In this document: piece after piece, positions 29,826-38,064 of the stretch
Position numbering within the stretch: position 1 is the stretch's first letter
How the letters are laid out: each line of letters opens with the position of its first letter
Origin: Bacteroidota bacterium
Lineage (GTDB): Bacteria; Bacteroidota; Bacteroidia; Chitinophagales; Chitinophagaceae
DNA: 45,010 nt
Assembly (NCBI GenBank): GCA_023433755.1
Contig: JAEYUA010000181.1
Coordinates: 1 to 45,010 of the forward strand
Direction of reading: 5' to 3'
Program-made: the position numbers and the translations under genes
Notes under the pieces: generated by a model
Databases searched by the model: none
Told to the model about the DNA's origin: nothing
The model's input: only the letters and a program-made list of their open reading frames with translations

Positions 29826-31965
29826 ATAACCTCACATTCACTCCCACCATCCAGTTCCTTCCTGCCATCGGGAAATAGTAATTCTCAGTTATCAGGTCGC
29901 CTCCATAGATATAACTAAACGTATACCCATTCGGTTCGTATAAATGGTTGAAGATATTGTTGACCTGGAAAATGAGGTCCAGGTTTTTTATATACTTATT
30001 TTCTGCCTGGAATATAAATCTTGCATCCTGCTGGTAATAGGCATCCAGTTTCCTGGATTCATTGGAAGTATTATCCAGGAATTGTTTGCCCACGTATTTT
30101 GCCGGCAGGTCGACCTGTAAATTTTTGAAAGGCGACAGGGTTACTGTCGCTGCACCCACCACGGCTGGTGAGAAGGCGATATCGGTTTTTTTGTACAGGA
30201 TCATTTTTTGTCCGCCTGCATCATAATCATCAATGAATTCAGTAAGATTCTTTACCTGGTTCCTGCTCAGGGTAAGATTGGCAGTACCACGCAGCCATTC
30301 ATTAAGCACAATTGCTCCCTGCAATTCAATTCCCAGCCTGTAACTTTCCGGGATGTTCACCCTGGTATAAGCACCTACATCATTGATCTTGCCGGTGAGT
30401 ACCAACTGGTCCCTGTAATTCATATAATAGAGATTGGCAGACCATGAAGCGTGGACTGCTTTTCTTTCAAGTCCCAATTCAAAATCGTGTAGCCGTTCCC
30501 GTTTGGGCTGCTGTTGGGCACCGGCTTCAAAATCATCACGGTTGGGTTCCTTGTTGGCCATGGCATAGGAGGTATAGGCCGTCCAGTTGTTGCGGCTGTA
30601 GGTGAGTCCCAATTTGGGATTCCAGAATCCATAACGGTTGTTGATCACGAGGGATTGATTATCCCTGAACCCTTCCAGGTTGTAACCCACCTGCCTGTAT
30701 TGGAGATCTGCAAAACTTTGCCAGAACCTGCCAAAACCCTGCTGCCATTTGCCATAAAAACTCGCATCCGTTTTTTGCGCGGGTAAGCGGTACCATTGCT
30801 GCGAAGGTTCATCCAGCCCATGCTCTGCCCAAATGATTTTGCCAATATGGTATCCTTTGTATTGAGTGATGGAACCACCTGCTGTTACCTGTGTTCTTTC
30901 TTTTCGGTACTGGAATGAAAACACATCACCATAATAATCATTATCCAGCCATAATTGTCTTACCAGGTCGGTTTCTAAAATGATGGTTGAGCCAACAGTC
31001 CTGGGAGGCAACCCGTAATCCGTATAATTTTCACCGGCCTTGTATTGTTCATAGAATCCTTTGCCTTTTACAAGGAACACGGCATTGGAAAAATCAATAT
31101 GAGGTGTAAGTTTCTGGTTGTAAAAGAACTGGAAATGATCCTGGTTGTAATTATCTGTTTCATTTTCGTACGGCTCACCGGGTTTTTCCATGCCCGCGTA
31201 ATTAACTGTACGGTTATTTACCAGGTCGGCCTCCGAAACACCGTTCCAGGCCTGGTAGGTTTTTTCGGCGCCTGAAAAAATATTCAGTCTCAGTTCACTG
31301 CCACCGGAGAGGTAAGCAGTGGAAAAATAAAATGAAGAAAGTTTGGTGCTGGCCCTGTCAATATAGCCATCGCTGCTGATGCGCGACAGGCGGATGTCGG
31401 TAGTAAAATGATTACCTAGTAATCCGCTGCCTGCTTTTACGGTATGCTTCCAGGTATTGAAGGAACCATAGCTGTTGTTGATCTCCGCATAAGGAAGCCT
31501 GTTGACCTCATTGGTACTGAGGTTGATGCTGGCGCCAAAAGCACCCGGGCCATTGGTGGATGTGCCTACGCCGCGCTGTACCTGCAGGCTGCTCACGGAG
31601 GATGCAAAATCGGGCAGGTTCACAAAAAAAATACCCTGGCTTTCCGCGTCGTTGTAAGGTATGCCATTCAGGGTCATATTGATCCTGGTGGCATCGGTTC
31701 CCCTGATGCGGATGCCCGTATATCCGACCCCGTTTCCGGCATCTGAATTCACAATTACCGATGGGGCCTGGTTCAGTAAAAATGGTAGGTCCTGGCCCAG
31801 GTTTTGACGGGCGATCTCTTTTTTTCCAAGGTTGGTTTTGGCGAAGGGCGCCATGGCTCCTGCCCTGATGGCTTTGATCTCAACAGGGTCCATAAGTGTA
31901 TCGGCCTGCTGGCCAAAGGAAGTTACCGATAACAGCATGAAGAAAGGCCATAGAATTCTTTTCAT
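29824..31965 (-). CDS. TonB-dependent outer membrane receptor, probably for thiamine
   Basis: The 713-aa product (start MKRILWPFFMLLSVTSFGQQ at 31965; an ATG at 31974 would add three residues) has a signal peptide, a TonB-box-like segment DPVEIKAIRA, a plug domain (LPFLLNQAPSVIVNSDAGNGVGYTGIRIRGTDATRINMTLNGIPYND in pieces) and a 22-strand barrel ending NWMVGVNVRL. It imports a ligand through the outer membrane using TonB energy. A TPP riboswitch lies directly upstream in the same direction, so the substrate is likely thiamine or a precursor; this link is known for Bacteroidota receptors. Confidence 0.92.
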   Translation of the reverse strand: MKRILWPFFMLLSVTSFGQQADTLMDPVEIKAIRAGAMAPFAKTNLGKKEIARQNLGQDLPFLLNQAPSVIVNSDAGNGVGYTGIRIRGTDATRINMTLNGIPYNDAESQGIFFVNLPDFASSVSSLQVQRGVGTSTNGPGAFGASINLSTNEVNRLPYAEINNSYGSFNTWKHTVKAGSGLLGNHFTTDIRLSRISSDGYIDRASTKLSSFYFSTAYLSGGSELRLNIFSGAEKTYQAWNGVSEADLVNNRTVNYAGMEKPGEPYENETDNYNQDHFQFFYNQKLTPHIDFSNAVFLVKGKGFYEQYKAGENYTDYGLPPRTVGSTIILETDLVRQLWLDNDYYGDVFSFQYRKERTQVTAGGSITQYKGYHIGKIIWAEHGLDEPSQQWYRLPAQKTDASFYGKWQQGFGRFWQSFADLQYRQVGYNLEGFRDNQSLVINNRYGFWNPKLGLTYSRNNWTAYTSYAMANKEPNRDDFEAGAQQQPKRERLHDFELGLERKAVHASWSANLYYMNYRDQLVLTGKINDVGAYTRVNIPESYRLGIELQGAIVLNEWLRGTANLTLSRNQVKNLTEFIDDYDAGGQKMILYKKTDIAFSPAVVGAATVTLSPFKNLQVDLPAKYVGKQFLDNTSNESRKLDAYYQQDARFIFQAENKYIKNLDLIFQVNNIFNHLYEPNGYTFSYIYGGDLITENYYFPMAGRNWMVGVNVRL

Positions 31966-32049
31966 CTCAATCATTTTAATAGAGGGGTAATGGAGGTGAG
32001 AGAAATTCAAAATGAGAGAGGCCTGGCTGCAGGCTGCGATAAATTAAAT

Positions 32050-32131
32050 TTCTCCCTGCGCAGGCATTACCCTGATCAGGTGCAACGGGTTTGATCTCAG
32101 CCTCCCGAACTAGTCGGGAAGCACCCCGGAT
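32050..32131 (-). promoter_or_regulatory. TPP (thiamine pyrophosphate) riboswitch
   Basis: Read on the minus strand, the conserved TPP segments appear in order: GGGGTGC, the P3 hairpin TCCCGA/TCGGGA, GGCTGAGA, ACCCGTTGCACCTGATC, then GGGTAATGCC, GCGCAGGGA. These match the THI-element core. It lies about 85 nt upstream of the TonB receptor start and should reduce its expression when thiamine pyrophosphate is abundant. Confidence 0.95.
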
Positions 32132-32146
32132 ACGCTGAATTGATGT

Positions 32147-32154
32147 CAAAAATA
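32147..32154 (-). promoter_or_regulatory. promoter -7 element of the TonB receptor/riboswitch
   Basis: On the minus strand TATTTTTG matches TAnnTTTG and lies just upstream of the riboswitch. No clear -33 TTTG is present at the expected distance. Confidence 0.6.
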
Positions 32155-32219
32155 GGACAGAATTTTTCCATTTGCTGTAACTGTTTTTCTTTTCAGCCGT
32201 TTTACAGGAAATCAAAACC

Positions 32220-32930
32220 ATGAAATTGTTTTATACACTGCTTTTTTCCGCTCTGTGCTCTGGGGCAAAGGCCCAGAAAACCATCAATGATCCCAATGTA
32301 GCCCTGCGCACTGTGGGAGCCTATCACAGTATCGAGGTGGCCGGGGGCATTGATCTTTACCTGAGCAAGGGAGAGGCTGCCGTAGCGGTGAGTGCAAAGG
32401 ATGCGGAAACAAGAGATCATATCCGTACCGAGGTGAAGGATGGAGTTCTCAAGATCTATTATGATGTAAAAGAAGGTATCAAACTGGGCTTCAATCAAAA
32501 AATGCTGAGAGCTTATGTTTCCAGCCCCACACTCAGGGAATTATCTGTAATTGGCGGATCCAATGCTGTTATTGATGGTACACTGAAATCAGATGAATTG
32601 ACCATTAAACTGATTGGCGGATCAGACCTGCATGGTGATGTGGATGCAGGTAAACTGAAAATAGAACTGGTAGGAGGGTCTGACCTTTCCATTTCAGGAA
32701 AGGCTGGCCAACTGGATATAGAAGCCACAGGCGGATGTGATATGAACGGAAATGATCTTTTTGCTGAAATATGTGTGGTGAAGGCAGTTGGTGGCTGCGA
32801 CATCAGCGTAACTGTAAATAAAGAAATTTCAGCAGAGGCCATTGGCGGCAGTGATGTGAACTGGAAGGGGCCGGCTTCTGTGATCAAATCAAAAACAGCA
32901 GGTGCGGGAAAAGTTTCTCACAGATCATAA
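32220..32930 (+). CDS. DUF2807 (GIN domain) exported protein
   Basis: The 236-aa product has a signal peptide (MKLFYTLLFSALCSGAKAQ) and then a DUF2807 domain, a beta-helix-like fold in which the motif IGGSD, VGGSD, TGGCD, VGGCD, IGGSD repeats along the chain (about residues 115-225). The domain occurs widely in Bacteroidota; its function is unknown, and some annotations call it a putative autotransporter adhesin. It is divergent from the TonB receptor, sharing the upstream region, and ends just before a strong terminator. Confidence 0.88.
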   Translation: MKLFYTLLFSALCSGAKAQKTINDPNVALRTVGAYHSIEVAGGIDLYLSKGEAAVAVSAKDAETRDHIRTEVKDGVLKIYYDVKEGIKLGFNQKMLRAYVSSPTLRELSVIGGSNAVIDGTLKSDELTIKLIGGSDLHGDVDAGKLKIELVGGSDLSISGKAGQLDIEATGGCDMNGNDLFAEICVVKAVGGCDISVTVNKEISAEAIGGSDVNWKGPASVIKSKTAGAGKVSHRS

Positions 32931-32949
32931 ACAGCGATACAACACAAGG

Positions 32950-32975
32950 AAGGCCCCTGTTTTTACAGGGGCTTT
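32950..32975 (+). terminator. terminator after the DUF2807 gene
   Basis: GCCCCTGT (32953-32960) pairs with ACAGGGGC (32965-32972) with loop TTTT, extended by flanking A and T pairs and followed by TTTGTTAT. Confidence 0.85.
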
Positions 32976-33005
32976 GTTATACAAAAGCAAATGATCCTGA
33001 ATTCT

Positions 33006-33037
33006 TTTGGCAGTGAACAACTGCCGGCCTATATTTG
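33006..33037 (+). promoter_or_regulatory. tRNA-fMet promoter with a palindromic spacer
   Basis: TTTG at 33006-33009, a 20-nt spacer and TATATTTG at 33030-33037 fit the Bacteroidota consensus, 11 nt before the tRNA. The spacer carries the inverted repeat GGCAGT (33009-33014) and ACTGCC (33020-33025), placed where a repressor or operator might act. Confidence 0.8.
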
Positions 33038-33047
33038 CAACCCACAT

Positions 33048-33119
<72 letters not shown>

Positions 33120-33121
33120 CT

Positions 33122-33144
33122 AAGCCTCGCAAGAGGCTTTTTTT
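33122..33144 (+). terminator. tRNA terminator
   Basis: AAGCCTC (33122-33128) pairs with GAGGCTT (33133-33139) with a GCAA loop, followed by a run of T to 33144. It follows the tRNA by 2 nt. Confidence 0.88.
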
Positions 33145-33192
33145 ATGGATGCCAGTGAAGCCACCCTTCTTACCGTCCTATTTAATTTACTC

Positions 33193-33200
33193 TAAATTTG
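33193..33200 (+). promoter_or_regulatory. era promoter -7 element
   Basis: TAAATTTG matches TAnnTTTG and lies 16 nt before the GTG start of era, giving a very short leader. No clear -33 is seen. Confidence 0.55.
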
Positions 33201-33216
33201 CCGGTCAATCATTCAG

Positions 33217-34083
33217 GTGAAATCAGGATTCGTCAACATATTCGGTAAACCCAACGCAGGCAAAAGCACTTTGCTGAATGCCCTGATGAAGGAAAAACTG
33301 GCGATCGTTTCTTCCAAAGTGCAAACGACCCGTCACCGCATCAAAGGCATCCTCACCACGCCCGACTACCAGGTAATCTTTTCCGATACACCGGGTATTA
33401 TCGACCCCAAATACAAGCTGCATGAAAAAATGATGCAGGCTGTGAGGTCAGCCCTGGAAGATGCGGACCTTGCCCTGCTGATTGTAGATGTGAAGGATAA
33501 TTTTGAGGAGGCTGATGCCATATTCACCGGTTTGAAACTGAAAGTGCCTGCTTTTGTGCTGTTGAATAAAGTGGACCAGGTAAGCAGGGAAAAACTGGAG
33601 GAAGCGCAGAAATTTTTCGCTGAAAAGAAATATGCAAAAAAGGTGATCGGGGTTTCCGCACTCACCGGGCAAAACCTGGATTTGTTATTGAAGGAAATTA
33701 TTGACTTTCTTCCTGAAGGCATGCCTTTTTTCGATGAAGAGGAAATCTCTGACCTGCCTACCAAATTTTTTGTGGCGGAAATTATCAGGGAAAGAATTTA
33801 TGCCCTGTTTGAAGATGAGATTCCCTATCACACAACCGTAACCGTAAATGAATTCAAACAGAAATCAAGCCTGGTAAAGATCAGGGCGGAGATCATTGTA
33901 CAGCGTGAATCACAAAAGGCCATCATCATTGGTGATGGAGGTAAAATGATCAAGGCCATTGGCTCAGACGCGAGAAAGGAGATCGAGCAGTTCATTGACC
34001 AGAAAGTATTTCTCGAACTGTTTGTAAAGGTGCGGCCGAAATGGAGAGAGAATGATCTTTACCTGAAAGAATACGGGTATTGA
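33217..34083 (+). CDS. era: GTPase Era
   Basis: Era (288 aa) binds the 3' end of 16S rRNA and promotes 30S assembly. The start is GTG at 33217, read as MKSGFVNIFGKPNAGKS. Motifs are G1 GKPNAGKST (residues 10-18), G3 DTPG (57-60) and G4 NKVD (117-120). The C-terminal KH domain is seen as IIVQRESQKAIIIGDGGKMIKAIGSDARKE. It forms a tandem with der, the other ribosome-assembly GTPase, separated by a heptamer array. Confidence 0.97.
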   Translation: MKSGFVNIFGKPNAGKSTLLNALMKEKLAIVSSKVQTTRHRIKGILTTPDYQVIFSDTPGIIDPKYKLHEKMMQAVRSALEDADLALLIVDVKDNFEEADAIFTGLKLKVPAFVLLNKVDQVSREKLEEAQKFFAEKKYAKKVIGVSALTGQNLDLLLKEIIDFLPEGMPFFDEEEISDLPTKFFVAEIIRERIYALFEDEIPYHTTVTVNEFKQKSSLVKIRAEIIVQRESQKAIIIGDGGKMIKAIGSDARKEIEQFIDQKVFLELFVKVRPKWRENDLYLKEYGY

Positions 34084-34085
34084 AA

Positions 34086-34127
34086 AGCCAATAGCCAATA
34101 GCCAACAGCCATTGGCCATTGGCTCAA
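34086..34127. repeat. heptamer array between era and der
   Basis: GCC/GCT starts at 34087, 34094, 34101, 34108, 34115 and 34122, an exact 7-nt period over six units. The left half reads AGCCAAT and the right half ATTGGCC/ATTGGCT, so a 14-bp stem with one mismatch can form around an 11-nt loop. Confidence 0.82.
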
Positions 34128-34157
34128 CCAATTTTATAGCAACACTCAAAATCAATT

Positions 34158-35465
34158 ATGGCATTTACCGTAGCAATCGTAGGCAGGCCCAATGTAGGGA
34201 AAAGCACCCTGTTTAACCGCCTGCTCGAACAACGAAAAGCGATCGTGGAAGATACACCTGGTGTAACCCGTGACAGGCAGTATGGCATATCGGAATGGAA
34301 TGGAAAGAGTTTTTATGTGATTGATACGGGTGGTTTTGTGCCTGATAGCGAGGATATTTTCGAACGTGAGATCCGCAAGCAGGTAGAAGTAGCCGTTGAA
34401 GAAGCCAGCGTGATCCTGTTTATTGTTGATGCTGCCACAGGTATTACGGATCTTGATGATGCCATGGCTGATGTGCTGCGTCGATCTACCAAACCTGTGC
34501 TGCTGGTAGTGAACAAGGTAGATAATAATGAACGACTTATGGAAGCCGCTGAATTTTACAGTCTTGGCTTTGATAAAATATTTTTTATCTCTTCCATCAG
34601 TGGCAGCGGCACCGGTGAGGTATTGGATGAAGTCACATCCCTGATGAAAGATGAACCGGTGGCGATAGAAGAAGAAGGCCTTCCCAAATTCGCCATCATT
34701 GGCCAGCCCAATGTTGGTAAATCCTCCCTGCTCAATGCACTTATTGGCACGGAACGCACGATTGTGAGCGATATCGCGGGCACTACCCGTGATACCATCC
34801 ATACCAGGTATAAATTATTTCAGAAAGATTTTATACTCATTGATACGGCCGGCATCAGGAGGAAAGCCAAGGTGCATGAAGACCTTGAATTTTATTCTGT
34901 GATCAGGGCTATCAAAGCACTTGATGAAGCGGATGTTTGTTTGCTGATGCTGGATGCTGAAAAAGGCATCACGGCCCAGGACCTGACTATCTTCAGCCTT
35001 GCTGCCCGGAAAGGAAAAGGCATTGTTGTACTGGTGAATAAATGGGACCTGGTGGAGAAAGAAACCAATACAGCGAAAGAATATGAAAAGGTACTCAAGC
35101 AAAGAATGGCACCGTTCAATGATGTCCCCATCCTTTTTATTTCAGTAAAAGATAAAACCCGCATCTTCAAGGCTATCGAGGTGGGACTTGAAGTTTATGA
35201 TAACCGCCAGCGCAAAATCGCTACTTCTAAGTTGAATGATGTGATCCTGAAAGCGATCGAAGCCTTCCACCCGCCGGTGGTTCGCGGCCATCCTATCAAA
35301 ATCAAATACATCACGCAACTGCCCACGGCGGTGCCTTCCTTCGCATTCTTTGCCAACTTCCCGGATGATATTAAAACGCCATATAAGAATTACCTGGAAA
35401 ACCAGTTGAGAGAGAAGTTTAATTTCACGGGAGTGCCTATCCGAATATTTTTCAGGAAGAAATAA
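34158..35465 (+). CDS. der: double GTPase Der (EngA)
   Basis: Der (435 aa) has two G domains in tandem and acts in 50S ribosome assembly. The first P-loop is GRPNVGKST (residues 9-17), the second GQPNVGKSS (182-190), with DTGGF and DTAGIRRK as the switch II motifs and NKVD and NKWD as G4. The KH-like C-terminal domain follows, ending YKNYLENQLREKFNFTGVPIRIFFRKK. The gap to era holds the heptamer array only. Confidence 0.97.
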   Translation: MAFTVAIVGRPNVGKSTLFNRLLEQRKAIVEDTPGVTRDRQYGISEWNGKSFYVIDTGGFVPDSEDIFEREIRKQVEVAVEEASVILFIVDAATGITDLDDAMADVLRRSTKPVLLVVNKVDNNERLMEAAEFYSLGFDKIFFISSISGSGTGEVLDEVTSLMKDEPVAIEEEGLPKFAIIGQPNVGKSSLLNALIGTERTIVSDIAGTTRDTIHTRYKLFQKDFILIDTAGIRRKAKVHEDLEFYSVIRAIKALDEADVCLLMLDAEKGITAQDLTIFSLAARKGKGIVVLVNKWDLVEKETNTAKEYEKVLKQRMAPFNDVPILFISVKDKTRIFKAIEVGLEVYDNRQRKIATSKLNDVILKAIEAFHPPVVRGHPIKIKYITQLPTAVPSFAFFANFPDDIKTPYKNYLENQLREKFNFTGVPIRIFFRKK

Positions 35466-35494
35466 GGGGGGTGGGTAAATTATCAGGACATGGT

Positions 35495-35525
35495 TTTGGT
35501 TTTCTCAGCAGGGCGATTACCTTTG
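35495..35525 (+). promoter_or_regulatory. promoter of the small lipoprotein gene
   Basis: TTTG at 35495-35498, a 19-nt spacer and TACCTTTG at 35518-35525 match the consensus well, about 35 nt before the start at 35560. Confidence 0.75.
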
Positions 35526-35559
35526 CGGCCATTAGTTAACTAAACCTAAACAAACGAAA

Positions 35560-35763
35560 ATGAAAAAATTCTTAGTAATGTTGGCTATCGCCGGTACGCT
35601 GGTAGCTTGCAACGATTCTGCTGATGCTACTGATAACACTGCTGATTCTACCAGGATCGCTGATTCTATCAAAAGAGCACAGGATTCAATCAACGCTTCT
35701 ATGCCAGTTGTTCCTGACAGTGCATCAACAGTGGTTGATTCTGCTTCAGCTCCTGCCAACTAA
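35560..35763 (+). CDS. small lipoprotein
   Basis: The 67-aa product starts MKKFLVMLAIAGTLVACND, with a lipobox LVAC and Cys17, so it is a lipoprotein. The mature part is only about 50 residues, rich in serine, aspartate, alanine and threonine (DSADATDNTADS, IADSIKRAQDSI, VVDSASAP), with no fold recognised. It may be a short linker or surface-exposed peptide. It has its own good promoter and terminator, so it is a real monocistronic gene despite its size. Confidence 0.8.
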   Translation: MKKFLVMLAIAGTLVACNDSADATDNTADSTRIADSIKRAQDSINASMPVVPDSASTVVDSASAPAN

Positions 35764-35785
35764 TATTTCGAAGTATTTATAGAAG

Positions 35786-35810
35786 TCCCCCTTTCGTGGG
35801 GGATTTTTTT
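35786..35810. terminator. terminator between the small lipoprotein and DUF4954 genes
   Basis: TCCCCC (35786-35791) pairs with GGGGGA (35798-35803) around TTTCGT, followed by seven T to 35810. On the minus strand the preceding A run is short, so it mainly serves the lipoprotein gene; its end abuts the stop of the convergent DUF4954 gene. Confidence 0.85.
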
Positions 35811-38010
35811 ATGCCAGTCCGAACCGCTTTTTTACTTCGGTAATGGACTCGCTGAACCGCCGGGATTCCTCTTTCTGCAGGTTAATGAAACTGTTGTCAT
35901 CAATGCTGCCAATCACTTCACTCATTTCTTCTTCCGAATCATAATTCATTTTCCTGAAAGGACTTTCATAATCCTTGAGCCGCGATTCATAAATATGTTC
36001 GGTCATCCACTGGCGTGTTTCCAGTGCTTCGTCCAGCAGCGCAGTGAATTTTTTCTCATCCAGTTGCCCGGCCTCCAGCCCCATAATCTCCAGGAGCGAA
36101 GCATAAGCATGGTGCAGTTTATCAGCCTGGTAGCGTTTTCCCAGTTTCTCATATTCATTATGGAGTTCGTCCCAGCTATCAATTTTTTCTTCCCTGATTC
36201 CCTGGAGTACCTGCTGCAAGGCAGCGTCGGGTAACAGTTGTCCGCCGATATTATTCCACTTCCCTCTTTCCGGACGGGAGGGGAGGGAGGATTTCAATTG
36301 TTCCAGGTTTTCAATTTTATCTTCTTTGCATTTGAGGAGCAACTGGCTCATTCCATAAAATACCACCAGTCTTTTATAGACCTGGTAGGCTTCCTTCGCC
36401 TTGATGATCACAACAGGGCGGTGGTTGTTCTCAAAACCATAGGCCCTTATGTTCAACTCACTGAACCTGGTGGAATCATCGTTAAGTAGTGCTTCTCCTT
36501 TATTAATCAGGATCGCTTCATTTTTTTCATCCGGATCAACGGCCATGGCCGTGAATTTTTTAATGAGCTGAAGACCCTCAAAAATTTCATTGATGCTGTC
36601 GGGAGCCAGGAAGTCATATTCTACTTTCTGTAACTTTTTGATCCGCTTATCCCTGTCTACGTATTTCATGGCATTGCGGGCCAGCGCATATAAGTTATAC
36701 ATGAACCAGTAGGCAGGCATTACTGTAAGCTGGTTCTTCGATTCATCATTGCTTACCAGGCTGAAAGGAAGGGGTATGTTCAGTTCATAGGAATAATCTC
36801 CTTTTGCAAGCAGCGTGAAAGTGGCAAATCTTGAATTGTGTTTAAGACTTACACAGAGTCCGGGCCAGAAACCACGACCGGTTACAAATTCTCCATCTGC
36901 AGCACGGCTGTTGTGATTGGAACCGATGGTAGCGCCTGCGGCGATGTTACTCTGGCCCATCACAAGGGCCGCGCAAAGGAAAGAGTTGTTATGGTGCTGC
37001 TCATGCCCAGGAAAGATCAGGGAGTTAAGCACCTCGCAACAGGAGATGGTTGAATTATTTCCAAGGTAGGAATTGATCAGCCTTGCACCATATTTGAGCT
37101 GTGAATGGGAAGCCATGAAAAAACGGACTGCCTTCACCCCATAAAATATGCGGCAGCCATGTCCAATGATGCCATTCACCAGTTCACATCCTTCACCAAT
37201 CTGTGAAGCGGCTTCCGGATGAGAATTGATGGTGAGGTTCTTCAGTTTGTTGGCTCCCTTGATATAGGCATCACTTCCCACCCAAACATCCTTAATGATG
37301 CTGGTATTCTTGATCACGGTGCGGTCACCAATTTTGCCATAATACCCGCGCTGCCTGTCAAATTTTTTTTCGGTGAACTCCCTGAACTTCTGCATCAGGG
37401 TATCATCATCCCTGTATTTCGACCAGAGGTAGGCATCGCCGGGTAACATGCCATTAAACGGAAGGATTTTTCTTCCCGCATTTTCATTGCACACCTCCAC
37501 CCAAACCCTTACCGATTCATGCTCTCCTTCCTTAATGATGCCATTGCCGAATTTGGCATGATCGGTTACGTGCAACTCATGGATGTTGAGCAGGATCACT
37601 TCATTGCCGATGATGTAATGCGACATGTAATTCACATTGTTCACGATCACATTATCACCGAGGTCGCAACTGATAATGGTGCTGCTATAGAGACCCACAG
37701 GCATGCAAACATTGTGATAACTCAGAGATACCGGCTCCAGTTTGCCAATACGAACAAGCCCATAGAATTTGCAGTGTTTAACCAGCTCGGGATTAAAAGC
37801 ATCTGAAACCCGGATATTGTTCCAGTTGTCGGAAGAATTGTTATTGCGTACCAGCACCTCTATTTCATAGGCGGTAAGGTAACGGTAAGAAATGCCGCTG
37901 CGGTTCTGCAGGTCACGCAGGTGGTATTCATCGCGGTCTTCGGGAAGGTATTGCGCGGGAATAAAATCGTACCCGATACAATTGAGTGATCTTTTCTGGA
38001 TCTCGTTCAT
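35809..38010 (-). CDS. DUF4954 family protein (beta-helix hexapeptide type)
   Basis: The 733-aa product matches the DUF4954 family found in Bacteroidota. The central third has hexapeptide-like repeats with glycine and hydrophobic residues at regular steps (GDRTVIKNTSIIKDVWVGSDAYIKG and later GATIGSNHNSRAADGEF), the pattern of left-handed beta-helix proteins such as sugar-nucleotide acyl- or nucleotidyltransferases. Residues of about 430-733 are largely helical. No catalytic site is recognised. It is next to glmS in the same direction, separated by a heptamer array, which hints at a role in amino-sugar or envelope metabolism. Confidence 0.85.
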   Translation of the reverse strand: MNEIQKRSLNCIGYDFIPAQYLPEDRDEYHLRDLQNRSGISYRYLTAYEIEVLVRNNNSSDNWNNIRVSDAFNPELVKHCKFYGLVRIGKLEPVSLSYHNVCMPVGLYSSTIISCDLGDNVIVNNVNYMSHYIIGNEVILLNIHELHVTDHAKFGNGIIKEGEHESVRVWVEVCNENAGRKILPFNGMLPGDAYLWSKYRDDDTLMQKFREFTEKKFDRQRGYYGKIGDRTVIKNTSIIKDVWVGSDAYIKGANKLKNLTINSHPEAASQIGEGCELVNGIIGHGCRIFYGVKAVRFFMASHSQLKYGARLINSYLGNNSTISCCEVLNSLIFPGHEQHHNNSFLCAALVMGQSNIAAGATIGSNHNSRAADGEFVTGRGFWPGLCVSLKHNSRFATFTLLAKGDYSYELNIPLPFSLVSNDESKNQLTVMPAYWFMYNLYALARNAMKYVDRDKRIKKLQKVEYDFLAPDSINEIFEGLQLIKKFTAMAVDPDEKNEAILINKGEALLNDDSTRFSELNIRAYGFENNHRPVVIIKAKEAYQVYKRLVVFYGMSQLLLKCKEDKIENLEQLKSSLPSRPERGKWNNIGGQLLPDAALQQVLQGIREEKIDSWDELHNEYEKLGKRYQADKLHHAYASLLEIMGLEAGQLDEKKFTALLDEALETRQWMTEHIYESRLKDYESPFRKMNYDSEEEMSEVIGSIDDNSFINLQKEESRRFSESITEVKKRFGLA

Positions 38011-38032
38011 TATTGATTCATGTTATTCATGA

Positions 38033-38064
38033 AGCTAAGAGCCAATAGCCAATGGCCATTGGCT
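38033..38064. repeat. heptamer array between glmS and the DUF4954 gene
   Basis: GC[C/T] starts at 38034, 38041, 38048, 38055 and 38062, an exact 7-nt period (AGCTAAG, AGCCAAT, GGCCATT). It contains the perfect palindrome CCAATGG/CCATTGG and ends at the glmS stop codon. Confidence 0.8.

Noticed and set aside
31966..32010. Longer start for the TonB receptor
   Set aside because: The added residues spoil the signal peptide; MKRILW at 31965 gives a standard one.
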